Source: Anaerolineae bacterium
Lineage (GTDB): Bacteria; Chloroflexota; Anaerolineae; Aggregatilineales; Phototrophicaceae
NCBI GenBank assembly: GCA_022823945.1
Contig: JAJEBK010000053.1
Coordinates: 124,001 to 188,000, forward strand
Direction of reading: 5' to 3'
Length of the DNA: 64,000 nucleotides
This document shows positions 16,878-25,118 of the stretch, in pieces. The position numbers and the translations under genes were made by a program. Each line of letters opens with the position of its first letter. Position 1 is the stretch's first letter. The notes beneath the pieces are model-generated. The model ran no database searches, was not told the DNA's origin, and worked only from the letters and a program-made list of their open reading frames with translations.

Positions 16878-17762
16878 TCAGGCAAGGCTGTCTCGCAGCG
16901 CCTGGGCAAGTTCGCGTTGTTCGGGGCTGAGCTGTGCGGGCACGTTGATGACCACGCGCGCCAGCAAATCGCCATAGTCACCAGCGTCGCGCAGTTTGGG
17001 CATGCCCTTGCCAGACAATCGCAGCCGCTTGCCAGCCTGCGTGCCGGGACGGACTTTCATGCGCAGCTTGCCTGTCAGAGTCGGCACTTCGACCTCGCCG
17101 CCCAGCATGGCAGTCAAGGCATCAACCTGGACATCCACGCCCAGATCATGCCCGTCACGCGTGAATTGCGGGTCATCGGCGACTTCTACAATCAGGTAGA
17201 GATTGCCGGGCGGACCGCCATACATGCCTGGCTGTCCCTCGCCCGCCAAGCGGACTTTGGTGCCGGTTGCAGCGCCGCGCGGTATCTGGAGGGTGACCTC
17301 TCGGCCAGCTTTGCTATACACCCGTTGTGTTCCTTCATAGGCTTCGCGCAGGCTGATGCGTACAGGTTGTTCCATATCTTGTCCGGCGCGGGGGGAGCGC
17401 TGCGCCCGGCCGCCAAATCCACCAAACCCGCCCGCATGCCGCCGCCCGCCCGACCCGGCGAAGATCGTTTCAAAGATATCGGACATGTCGTGGAATTGCG
17501 CGCCGTCTGTGAAAGGTCCCCCGCCGTTGCCCGCCTGGAAGTGCTGCCAGTTTTCGCCAAACTGGTTGTAGGCGCTGCGCTTGTCCTGGTCGCTCAATAC
17601 CTCGTAAGCGGCATTGACCTCTTTGAAACGGGCTTCGGCAGCCGCATCATCGGGGTTGGCGTCGGGATGATATTGTTTGGCTTTCTGGCGGAAGGCGCGC
17701 TTGATATCGTCATCGCTGGCATTGCGCGCCACGCCCAGAATGTCGTAATAGTCTCGGCTCAT
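16878..17762 (-). CDS. CbpA-type DnaJ chaperone
   Basis: A 294-aa J-protein: J domain at 1-70 with HPD at 32-34 ([11 protein letters not shown]), a Gly/Phe-rich linker (GGFGGFGG) near 120, and the two C-terminal substrate-binding subdomains ([21 protein letters not shown] and [19 protein letters not shown]). The Cys-rich zinc finger of DnaJ proper is absent, which makes it CbpA-like. ATG 17760-17762 directly starts the J domain. It is followed after 34 bp by htrA. No dnaK or grpE is in the window. Confidence 0.92.
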   Translation of the reverse strand: MSRDYYDILGVARNASDDDIKRAFRQKAKQYHPDANPDDAAAEARFKEVNAAYEVLSDQDKRSAYNQFGENWQHFQAGNGGGPFTDGAQFHDMSDIFETIFAGSGGRRHAGGFGGFGGRAQRSPRAGQDMEQPVRISLREAYEGTQRVYSKAGREVTLQIPRGAATGTKVRLAGEGQPGMYGGPPGNLYLIVEVADDPQFTRDGHDLGVDVQVDALTAMLGGEVEVPTLTGKLRMKVRPGTQAGKRLRLSGKGMPKLRDAGDYGDLLARVVINVPAQLSPEQRELAQALRDSLA

Positions 17763-17956
17763 GGATCGCTTCCATTTTGCGCTGCCGACACAGCAGTCAA
17801 CGCCTATTGTACGGGCAGATGGCGAGCAGGTCAATAAAGCCCGCTACACCCAAGCTTGGCAAATTATTGTTAGAAGTTCATTTTCGAAGGGGAAGGCAAT
17901 GGCGGCGCAGGAGCGCGAAGCTTCAAATGTTGAATGACTTGCCTTGCGCTGCTTCT

Positions 17957-17968
17957 GTCTGCGCAGAC
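17957..17968. promoter_or_regulatory. 12-bp perfect palindrome upstream of the DtxR-type gene
   Basis: GTCTGCGCAGAC is a perfect palindrome 54 bp before the regulator's ATG and just before a -10-like TATGTTATGAT (17975-17985). It could be an operator for autoregulation. DtxR boxes are usually longer, and palindromes of 12 bp also arise by chance. Confidence 0.25.
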
Positions 17969-18021
17969 GCCCACTATGTTATGATAAACGCATGCGCCTC
18001 TCATAAGACCCAACAACTTCC

Positions 18022-18714
18022 ATGACCAGACGCAGATTGTCGGCCGGCACATCGCAGTCGGTAGAAGACTTCTTGAAAGCGATATTTCGCTTGCAGCGGC
18101 AGACCGACCGCGTCTCGACGAATGCCTTGGCAGATGCGCTGAATATCTCTGCGCCGGCGGTGACCGACATGGCGCAGCGCCTGGTTGACGAAGGCACAGT
18201 CGATTACTTGAAGTATCGCGGTGTGCGGCTGACGGACGAAGGCGAACGCGTCGCCTTGAAGATGCTGCGGCGTCATCGGCTCATTGAAGCGTATCTGGTA
18301 GAAGACCTGGGTTATCAGCTGCACGAGGTGCATGACGAAGCCGAAGCGCTGGAGCATACCGTATCCGACCGCTTTGTCGAGGCGATCGCGCGCAAGCTGG
18401 GCAATCCGCCCTATGACCCCCATGGCGACCCCATCCCCAACCGCGATGGCTTGATGCCACAGCGCGATTTGCAGCCGCTTTCCGAGCTGCCCACGCGCGC
18501 ATCCGCCCGTATCCGCCGCTTTATCATGGACGACCCGCGCATGTTGCAAGAAACACAAAAGCGCGGCTTGATGCTGGGCAAAGAGTTGGAAGTGCTGGCT
18601 CGCGATGACTTTGACGGTCCGCTGGAAGTGCGCTTGCAGCCGGGCAACCAGCAAATCATCGGCTTCAAGATGGCTAGCGGGATTCTGGTCGAATCACTCG
18701 AGCCAGCGGTCTAG
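18022..18714 (+). CDS. DtxR/IdeR-family metal-dependent transcriptional regulator
   Basis: The 230-aa protein has an N-terminal winged helix (SVEDFLKAIFRLQ, ALADALNISAPAVTDMAQRL), the metal-binding dimerisation domain (HRLIEAYLVEDLGYQLHEVHDEAEALEHTVSDRFVEAI, with the His and Glu ligands of the family), the segment LGNPPYDPHGDPIP, and a C-terminal SH3-like FeoA domain. This architecture senses Fe(II) or Mn(II) and represses uptake genes. No metal transporter lies in the window, so its targets are elsewhere. The gene is followed by about 200 bp without a recognised gene. Confidence 0.93.
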   Translation: MTRRRLSAGTSQSVEDFLKAIFRLQRQTDRVSTNALADALNISAPAVTDMAQRLVDEGTVDYLKYRGVRLTDEGERVALKMLRRHRLIEAYLVEDLGYQLHEVHDEAEALEHTVSDRFVEAIARKLGNPPYDPHGDPIPNRDGLMPQRDLQPLSELPTRASARIRRFIMDDPRMLQETQKRGLMLGKELEVLARDDFDGPLEVRLQPGNQQIIGFKMASGILVESLEPAV

Positions 18715-18921
18715 GGCGTCGGATCTGGCCTAGGGGCGCAGCCTCTTCAATATCAATGGCGGCAGCCAGTTGAATTGACGCGCGCTCGCCTATGAATCAC
18801 AGAAAACTGCGTTATACTACCCAACCTTGTGTCGGCGAAAGTTTATCCGCAGGCTGATGATGATACAACAGCGCCGGACCAGTCTGGCTGAAAGATCGTT
18901 CCCGCCTGCGGGAATATGGTC

Positions 18922-19404
18922 ATGTTGAGCAAAACCCAATCGCAGCGAGTCGTCAACCAGCGGGTGCGCGCCATACTGCTGACGGGTCGCGACTCGGCGC
19001 TGTTGATCAAGCGCGTCAAACCACACAAGCGTCTGCCCTATTGGGTCGCGCCGGGCGGCGGGGTCGAAAGCCGGGACAGCGACCTCATCGCCGCGCTGGA
19101 ACGCGAATTGTACGAAGAGCTGGGCGCACGAGCGATCGTGCTGGAAACAGCCTTCGTGCTCGAGCATCACAAAGCCGGCAAGCAGCTGGAAGAGCATTTC
19201 TTCGTTTGTCTGCTGCAAGAGTACGACCTCAGCAAGCGCTATGGACCAGAATTTGCCGATCCCGCGCGCGGCGAATACATCCCGCAAGAAGTGCCGCTGG
19301 ATGCGCTGGCCTTGTGCCGCATCAACATCAAGACCGGGCAGTTGCGCGATTGGATGCTGCGCAATCTCGACTACCTGCGCGATCTTCAGCGCATACGCGT
19401 GTGA
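18922..19404 (+). CDS. Nudix hydrolase
   Basis: A 160-aa protein with a Nudix box beginning in APGGGVESRDSDLIAALERE and ending LYEELGA. The catalytic RE-x-x-EE-x-G part is intact, but the Glu expected eight residues before the Arg is Ser, with Asp residues on both sides. That Glu helps fix the loop geometry in many family members, so activity may be altered. Nudix enzymes cleave nucleoside diphosphate derivatives. ATG 18922 has GGGAAT at good spacing; an ATG two codons earlier has none. Confidence 0.87.
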   Translation: MLSKTQSQRVVNQRVRAILLTGRDSALLIKRVKPHKRLPYWVAPGGGVESRDSDLIAALERELYEELGARAIVLETAFVLEHHKAGKQLEEHFFVCLLQEYDLSKRYGPEFADPARGEYIPQEVPLDALALCRINIKTGQLRDWMLRNLDYLRDLQRIRV

Positions 19405-19437
19405 TATTTTATTAAGTGTTGACGAATTCGCCGCCAC

Positions 19438-19458
19438 TGATTAAGTTACCCTTAATCA
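19438..19458. promoter_or_regulatory. Inverted repeat TGATTAAG-N5-CTTAATCA (candidate operator)
   Basis: The 8-bp arms are perfect and lie 44 bp before the ATG of the atypical regulator. TTGACG (19419-19424) followed at 17 nt by TAAGTT (19442-19447) could be its promoter, in which case the palindrome covers the -10. A dimeric winged-helix regulator commonly binds sites of this shape. It could instead weakly terminate the Nudix transcript, but no T-run follows. Confidence 0.4.
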
Positions 19459-19501
19459 TGTCACCTTAGCCGTTGCTCTCAAAAGGAGTACGGACCCAAA
19501 C

Positions 19502-20197
19502 ATGCAAATATCACAAATTATGCTGGTCGCTGCGGAGTCGCTGCCGCGCGATCTGCTTGAGGCGCTGCTCAACAACGAACATTATGCAATCAAACCATTC
19601 GCCACTGCAAGCGCTGCTGTCCGGCATGTCGAGTCGCAGGGCGGGCCGAATCTGGCGCTGATCTCGTTGGCTGCCCGGCCAACAGAGGGCTTGGAGGCCG
19701 CGCGAAGGCTGAAATCTATCATGGATATGCCGCTCATCTTCATCATCGCGCCTGATGATCTGCGGAATTTCATGAGCCAAATGCAGGTGTATGGCGACGA
19801 CTTTTTGCTCCTCCCTGTCCAGCCTCTAGAGCTCGAGGCGCGCATGCAGCTGTTGTTGGCGAAGCTGCCGGTGGAAAATTATGACCGCGAGCGCATCATC
19901 CACTTTGACGAGCTTACGATAGACTTTTCGCGCAGCCGCTTGCTGACAAACGGAAAATCGGCGCGCATATCGCCCACCGAAGCCAGCTTGCTGCACACGT
20001 TGCTGCGCAATGCCCCGCATGTGGTGCCCAGCCAAACCTTGCTTTCGCGCGTATGGCCCCAAAACGGAGCCAGCGAAGACACCCTGCGCGTGCACATGCA
20101 CCGCCTGCGCAGCAAGCTGGAAGCCGACCCGCACAATCCTGCATACATCCGCACCGCGCGCGGCATCGGCTATCGTTTCGCTGTGCCGCCCGACTAA
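19502..20197 (+). CDS. OmpR/PhoB-like regulator with degenerate receiver domain
   Basis: The 231-aa protein has the length and fold pattern of a response regulator. The C-terminal winged-helix domain is well preserved (ISPTEASLLHTLLRNAPHVV, LLSRVWPQNGASEDTLRVHMHRLRSKL, ARGIGYRF). In the receiver (1-115) every phosphorylation residue is lost: the acidic pair is A10-A11, the phospho-acceptor position is Ser55 in ALISLAARP, the Thr is Ala and the Lys before Pro105 is Leu. No histidine kinase gene is adjacent. It probably works without phosphorylation, through ligand, partner or level. RBS AAAGGAG lies about 14 nt upstream. Confidence 0.85.
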   Translation: MQISQIMLVAAESLPRDLLEALLNNEHYAIKPFATASAAVRHVESQGGPNLALISLAARPTEGLEAARRLKSIMDMPLIFIIAPDDLRNFMSQMQVYGDDFLLLPVQPLELEARMQLLLAKLPVENYDRERIIHFDELTIDFSRSRLLTNGKSARISPTEASLLHTLLRNAPHVVPSQTLLSRVWPQNGASEDTLRVHMHRLRSKLEADPHNPAYIRTARGIGYRFAVPPD

Positions 20198-20276
20198 ACC
20201 CGCCGCAGGCTCCCACAATTGCCGCCCGCCCGCGTCTGCATTATGATGGTGGCTAGCAAAAGCAGGAGAGCCGCGC

Positions 20277-21134
20277 ATGCGCATCACGATCGGCTTGGCG
20301 CAGATCTACCCCAAACTGGGCGATATTCAACACAACCTCGCCGCGCACTTGCAGACGATCGAAGCGGCGCGAGAACGGGGCGTCGACTTGCTGGTCTTCC
20401 CGGAGCTGTCGTTGACTGGCTACCAGGTGCAAGACCTCGTGCCCGAAGTGTCGCTGCGCAGCGATGCCAGCGATGTCATCTTTGCCGAATTGCTGGCGGC
20501 CAGCGCCGATATCGACTTCGTGGTGGGCTTTGTGCACGAAGACAAACGCAACCGTTTTTATATCGCCAATGCCTACTTGTCGGCTGGCGCAGCCCTGCAC
20601 ATCCATCACAAGCTCTACCTGCCCACCTACGCGATGTTTGACGAGTCGCGCTACTTCGCACAAGGCAACAGCGTACGCGCTTTTGATACGCGCTTTGGCC
20701 GGCTGGGCATGCTGATCTGCGAAGACTTTTGGCATGTTTCGCCAGCCTATTTGCTCTGGCTGGATGGTGCCGATATGCTGATCCTCAACAGCAGCAGCCC
20801 TTCGCGAGGCTTGACAGACAGCGATCGCCTCGGCGGCACGCGCTGGGTCGAGCTGGTCAATCAGGCCTATGGCAGCATGTTCACAGCCTATGTGCTGCAC
20901 TGCAACCGCGTCGGGTATGAAGACGGCAAGAACTTCTGGGGTGGCTCGAGCGTGGTCGACCCCGATGGCGAGTTTATGACGCACGGTCTGTATTTTGACG
21001 AGGCGCTTATCACGCAAGAAATCGACTTGAATCAACTGCATCGGACGCGCGCCCGCCTGCCCCTGCTGCGCGATGAACGGCCGGGTCTCGTGCGGCGGGA
21101 GCTGGGCCGGATATTGAGCGAGAATTTAGGGTAG
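20277..21134 (+). CDS. Nitrilase-superfamily amidase (NAD synthetase amidase-like)
   Basis: A 285-aa carbon-nitrogen hydrolase. The Glu-Lys-Cys triad is visible: E43 in FPELSLTGY, K112 in HHKLYLPTY and C148 in GMLICEDFWH. The wording around these residues is closest to the glutaminase domain of glutamine-dependent NAD synthetase, but there is no synthetase domain, so this is a free-standing amidase or an ammonia-supplying partner. It begins 79 bp after the regulator gene and has AGCAGGAG as RBS. Confidence 0.88.
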   Translation: MRITIGLAQIYPKLGDIQHNLAAHLQTIEAARERGVDLLVFPELSLTGYQVQDLVPEVSLRSDASDVIFAELLAASADIDFVVGFVHEDKRNRFYIANAYLSAGAALHIHHKLYLPTYAMFDESRYFAQGNSVRAFDTRFGRLGMLICEDFWHVSPAYLLWLDGADMLILNSSSPSRGLTDSDRLGGTRWVELVNQAYGSMFTAYVLHCNRVGYEDGKNFWGGSSVVDPDGEFMTHGLYFDEALITQEIDLNQLHRTRARLPLLRDERPGLVRRELGRILSENLG

Positions 21135-21333
21135 GTTGCTTTGTACTGACAACCTGACATCGTGATGCGACCCGGATACCTGTGTGCGACCCTCTTGCCC
21201 GAATCCCGTAGGAACGAGCGAGCACTGCCTGCGTTATCCCCAATAATTTGGGTGGTCAATACCCGCGCCAGGCTGTGCTATAATTACGGTGAAGCAAGAA
21301 AACCAAAGTCCTAGCGACCTGTGAGGAGCAGTC

Positions 21334-22371
21334 ATGAATTTCAGTGGACTATTGAGTATTGTCGCGATTCTTGCCTTTGGCGTGGGTATATTGGGCGTGG
21401 CCTTTGCCTTCACGCTGGCATCGCAGAATCGCCCGGCTCGCGGCGGATACATGCTGGCGGTGGCCGGCTTTGTGGCGGGCATCGTGCTATTCATCATCAG
21501 CTCGGGCATCTTGATTGTCCAGCCAGCCCGCGCCGCCGTCATCGTCAATGTACTGTCCGGCGAGTTGGAGACCCCGGCCCGCGCGCCCGGCACTTCCATC
21601 ATCATCCCCGGCTTGCAGGAATACATCATCTACCAGACTGATCAACGTGAATACACCATGTCTGGCATCAGCAGCGAGGGCCGCGTGCAAGGCAACGATG
21701 CCGTCGAAGCGCTGACGGTGGATGGTCAGGAAGTGCGGCTGGATATCACCGTGCTGTATCGAATTGAGCGAAATGATGTCAACCAGATTCATCTAAACTG
21801 GCAGAATCGCTACGAAACAGATTTCATCCGCCCAACCGTGCGCGCTGTCGCCCGCGATGTCGTCTCCCAATTTGAGGCGGAAGCGATTTATGGCTTGGAG
21901 CGCGAGGCGCTTGGCGGACAAATCTCCGAAGTGGTCGGCAAGGAGATGAAAGACGAAGGCTTGACGCTGACCTCATTGCTGGTGCGGCAGATCGACTTCA
22001 ATGACGCCTTTGCCAACTCGATCGAAGAAAAGCAGATTGAGGAACAGAAGCTGCAGCGCGCGCGCACCGAGGCGGAACGCGTCCAGACCGAAGCTAGCGG
22101 TCGCGCCGACGCCGCCGAACAAGAAGCCCGCGGCCGCGCCAACGCCCGCGAGATCGAAGCCAAAGCCGAAGCCGAAGCCCTGCGCATCATCAGCGACCAG
22201 ATCGCCGCCAATCCCAACCTCATCCAGTATCTGTATGTCGCCAACCTGTCGGACAATGTGTCCTTCGCGCTGCTGCCATCCAATACGCCCTTCCTGTTCA
22301 ATGTGAACGACTTCACCCAGCTCGGCGAAGACTTCCAGGCGCCGGCTGTCGAACTGGAGATAGAGGGCTAG
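21334..22371 (+). CDS. SPFH/prohibitin-family membrane protein
   Basis: A 345-aa protein with two N-terminal transmembrane helices (about 5-27 and 38-62). A Band 7/SPFH domain follows (VQPARAAVIVNVLSGELETPARAPGTSII ... VDGQEVRLDITVLYRIE ... AVARDVVSQFEAEAIYG), then an Ala/Glu/Arg-rich coiled coil (IEEKQIEEQKLQRARTEAE) at about 228-290. These proteins form oligomeric rings or scaffolds in membranes and often control proteases. TGCTATAAT at 21276-21284 is a likely extended -10, and GAGGAG precedes the ATG. A GC-rich hairpin follows the stop. Confidence 0.9.
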   Translation: MNFSGLLSIVAILAFGVGILGVAFAFTLASQNRPARGGYMLAVAGFVAGIVLFIISSGILIVQPARAAVIVNVLSGELETPARAPGTSIIIPGLQEYIIYQTDQREYTMSGISSEGRVQGNDAVEALTVDGQEVRLDITVLYRIERNDVNQIHLNWQNRYETDFIRPTVRAVARDVVSQFEAEAIYGLEREALGGQISEVVGKEMKDEGLTLTSLLVRQIDFNDAFANSIEEKQIEEQKLQRARTEAERVQTEASGRADAAEQEARGRANAREIEAKAEAEALRIISDQIAANPNLIQYLYVANLSDNVSFALLPSNTPFLFNVNDFTQLGEDFQAPAVELEIEG

Positions 22372-22390
22372 CGGCGGCAGCCTACCCCAG

Positions 22391-22428
22391 CCCCTCCCCG
22401 AAGCATCAGGGAGGGGTGATTGTTGTTG
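22391..22428 (+). terminator. Probable terminator hairpin after the SPFH gene
   Basis: CCCCTCCC (22391-22398) pairs with GGGAGGGG (22409-22416) and is followed by TGATTGTTGTTG. The tract is T-rich but not pure, so efficiency is uncertain. It also belongs to the dispersed G/C-run repeat family of this genome. Confidence 0.45.
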
Positions 22429-22446
22429 CGAAATCCCACCCTTGAC

Positions 22447-22480
22447 TTCCCTCTATTGTGATGGGGAACCGAGGGGGTAG
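22447..22480. repeat. Dispersed G/C-run repeat (copy)
   Basis: The sequence reads TTCCCTCTATTGTGATGGGGAACCGAGGGGGTAGGC. The ending GGGACCGAGGGGGGTAG, with varying run lengths, recurs at 36830 and, inverted, at 61488; other copies keep only the C-run/G-run hairpin. Here its purine-rich end forms the ribosome-binding region of the following hydrolase gene. Confidence 0.6.
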
Positions 22481-22485
22481 GCGAA

Positions 22486-23715
22486 ATGGAACGACCAATG
22501 CAAACCCAGCCAGCGGAATCCGCCGGTATGTCCAGCAATAGACTCGCGCGTGCCGATACCTATTTGGCGCGCGAAGTCGCCGATGAACGTTTGCCCGGCA
22601 TGATTGCCATTGCCCAGCGCCGCGGCAAATGCGTGCAGCATAGCGTGCAAGGCATGATGGATATTGAAGCCGACCGGGGCATGCAGGCCGATGCCATCTT
22701 TCGCATTTACAGCATGACCAAGCCGGTCGTCAGCCTGGCGCTGATGATGTTGCATGACGAAGGACGCTTGCAGTTGCACGATCCGGTTTCACGCTATATC
22801 CCCAGCTTCGCCAAGACCAAGGTCTTCAGCCACATCAGCGAGAACCAACCCATCTTCGTCGAGCAAGATCCGCCCATGACCATCTTCCACCTGCTGACGC
22901 ATACAGCCGGTTTGAGCTATGCCGGCGACCCATGGCATCCCGCCGACGAAGCGTTTCGCAAGTCTTGGAACAAGCACGGCTTCTTCCGCCGTGATATGGC
23001 GCTTTCAGAAATGATCGAGCATTTTGCCGCGCTGCCTTTGCGCACGCAGCCGGGCAGCGCCTGGCATTACAGCGTGGCCACGGATGTGCTCGGCTATCTG
23101 GTGCAGGTCATCGCCGATATGCCGCTGGCGGACTTTCTGCGCGAGCGCATCTTCGCGCCGCTGGGCATGGTCGACACGGGCTTCGATATCCCGCCCGAAA
23201 AACACAGCCGCCTTTGTGCCCTGTATCGATCGGACGAGGCGGGCTTGCCACAGCGGATTGACCATGCCGAGGCCGCCAATGGCGATGTGCGCCTGCCAAC
23301 GGCTTGTCCATCGGGCGGCGGCGGTTTGGTTTCGACAGCGGCCGATTATCTGCGTTTCGCCAATATGCTGCTGAATGGCGGCGAACTGGACGGCGCGCGC
23401 CTGGTTGGTCCCCTAACGATCGAGCGCATGACCGCCAACGCCGTGCCGCAGTCCATGCTGCCGCTGAAAATCGGCATCGAACGCTATGGCTATGGATTTG
23501 GCTTGGGCTTCCGCATCATGCTTGATGTCGGGCGCGCCAATGGCTACAGCTCCATCGGCGAGTACGGCTGGTCGGGCGCAGCCAACACGCATGTGGTCAT
23601 CGATCCGCGTCAAGAGCTCATCACATTGATGATGACGCAAATGTGGTCTGCCGAGCCACACCGCCCACGCTCAGTCTATCCGAACCTGGTCTATCAGGCG
23701 ATTGATTCGCTGTAG
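22486..23715 (+). CDS. Serine hydrolase, beta-lactamase/EstB family (family VIII esterase type)
   Basis: 409 residues with a class C beta-lactamase fold. The nucleophile motif S-x-x-K is SMTK in FRIYSMTKPVVSLALMML, the second-loop Tyr is in AWHYSVATDVLGYLV (Y-S-V replacing the lactamase Y-x-N, as in EstB esterases), and the third strand carries GWSGAANTHVVIDP. GSGGLVSTAADYLRFANMLLNGG is typical of the family. No signal peptide is seen, so a cytoplasmic esterase or amidase is likelier than antibiotic resistance. The RBS GAGGGGGTAGGCG is part of a dispersed repeat. Confidence 0.88.
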   Translation: MERPMQTQPAESAGMSSNRLARADTYLAREVADERLPGMIAIAQRRGKCVQHSVQGMMDIEADRGMQADAIFRIYSMTKPVVSLALMMLHDEGRLQLHDPVSRYIPSFAKTKVFSHISENQPIFVEQDPPMTIFHLLTHTAGLSYAGDPWHPADEAFRKSWNKHGFFRRDMALSEMIEHFAALPLRTQPGSAWHYSVATDVLGYLVQVIADMPLADFLRERIFAPLGMVDTGFDIPPEKHSRLCALYRSDEAGLPQRIDHAEAANGDVRLPTACPSGGGGLVSTAADYLRFANMLLNGGELDGARLVGPLTIERMTANAVPQSMLPLKIGIERYGYGFGLGFRIMLDVGRANGYSSIGEYGWSGAANTHVVIDPRQELITLMMTQMWSAEPHRPRSVYPNLVYQAIDSL

Positions 23716-23770
23716 GTTTGCACTGGGTTTTCAATGCACTTTTTCTACCCCAACTCCATGCGAAGTTAGC

Positions 23771-23795
23771 TTCCCCCTGTTGATACGGGGGGATT
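23771..23795. repeat. Dispersed G/C-run repeat (short hairpin copy)
   Basis: TTCCCCCTGTTGATACGGGGGG pairs a C-run with a G-run across a short loop. It sits between the convergent stops of the serine hydrolase and the AT-richer SDR and may help terminate both. Confidence 0.5.
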
Positions 23796-23878
23796 GAGCA
23801 GAAATCTCTTGCTGAATATTTGCTAAAGCAGCTTGCGCTTTATCCATACTTCGGCAGGCTAAAATAACCTGCCCACCT

Positions 23879-24844
23879 TTACCCGTTTTTTAACCCAACC
23901 AATCCATAACTCATCGCAACCAGTTTGCGCGCAGTGTCCATATTCTTGGCATTTGGGTTCGGCGATTCCATGGGCCAACCACCATTGCGCAACCCCTTGT
24001 CGCGATATAACACACTGCTCTGGCTGAAGTACGCGCCTGAGTGGTTTGGCGCATCATCAGAGAGCAAACAATGCAATGATGTTTGCGCCGATTCTTCGTT
24101 ACTGTCCGACATTGAGCGGGTGAAAGGTCGCACCAGCCCCATTAGAGCTTGCATGAAGAAGTTGCCGCCCGAGCCGAAGTTTGATCGCGCCCAACCAGGG
24201 TGCACCGAGAAAGCTGAGACACCAGTGCCTTCCAATCGTTCCGCAAGTTCCCTTGCATACAATACGACTGCAACCTTCGCCTCTGCGTAAGCAGCAAATC
24301 TGCTGAATTCCCTTGCCTTGTAATGCAAATCTTCCAGATGCACAGCGGGGCGGTTATTTGGGTTTCCTGCATGTACAACAGAGGAAACAATAACCCACCT
24401 TGATGGCGCGCTTTTCTTTAACACATCAAGCAACAATTCCGTCAGCAGGAAATGACCGAAGTAACTCGCCGCCATGGTGATCTCAAACCCGTCTTTGGTG
24501 TACACGGGTTCGGATCTCATATTTACCATGCCCGCATTGCAATCCAGACCGTCCAGTCGGTCATATTTCTGCTTGAATTTCGTAGCAAAATCCCGCACAG
24601 TTTGCAGATCAGCGAGATCCAGCTTCATGACTTCATAACTGCCTTTCAGCCCGCTGAAGCTCTGTGCCGCTTCTTCTCCGGCATCTGTTCGTCGACAAGC
24701 CATGATCACATGACCGCCCTGCTTAGCCAGTTGTCTGGTTGTTTCAAGACCGACTCCAGAATTGGCTCCAGTGACAATATAGACCTTGCTGCTAATGTCT
24801 TTGGAACGGGTCTTTTCGTCTATGGCCAGTTTTCTTCTTGCCAT
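23879..24844 (-). CDS. SDR-family oxidoreductase (retinol dehydrogenase/WW-oxidoreductase-like)
   Basis: A 321-aa classical SDR of the long RDH-like type: VYIVTGANSGVGLETTRQLA, ACRRTDAGEEAAQ, LDLADLQTVRDFA, CNAGMVN, Ser in IVSSVVHAG, Tyr/Lys in AAYAEAKVAVV and HPGWARSNFG. ATG 24842-24844 has AGGAG 8 nt upstream, better than an ATG 21 bp earlier. The region 23.7-25.1 kb is visibly poorer in GC and lacks the GC-ending codon habit of its neighbours, so the gene was probably acquired laterally. Substrate unknown. Confidence 0.85.
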   Translation of the reverse strand: MARRKLAIDEKTRSKDISSKVYIVTGANSGVGLETTRQLAKQGGHVIMACRRTDAGEEAAQSFSGLKGSYEVMKLDLADLQTVRDFATKFKQKYDRLDGLDCNAGMVNMRSEPVYTKDGFEITMAASYFGHFLLTELLLDVLKKSAPSRWVIVSSVVHAGNPNNRPAVHLEDLHYKAREFSRFAAYAEAKVAVVLYARELAERLEGTGVSAFSVHPGWARSNFGSGGNFFMQALMGLVRPFTRSMSDSNEESAQTSLHCLLSDDAPNHSGAYFSQSSVLYRDKGLRNGGWPMESPNPNAKNMDTARKLVAMSYGLVGLKNG

Positions 24845-25118
24845 TTCAAACTCCTCTTGCTGCATATTCTGTGGTTGCTATCAAACTAGGTTACGACACT
24901 TGAAAACAAAACACATTAGCAAGACGCGCCAATATCTTGTCATATCACGCCTCATTTTGACGCTGAAAAAGGATAGCGCACCCCGGTCAGTTCTTCAGAT
25001 CATAGCGGAGATAATATCCGCCGTTGGGCTGATTATGCTGGTCAACTCGCAAAATTAGCATGAGCGGTCCAGAAAAATGCTGGACAATCGTCTGGCGATG
25101 GGGGACCGAGGGGTCTGG

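Noticed and set aside
17899..17937. A 12-codon ORF after AAGGGGAAGGCA upstream of the DtxR gene
   Set aside because: Too short, with no structure or terminator around it; unlike the 14.9-kb unit there is no independent support for translation.
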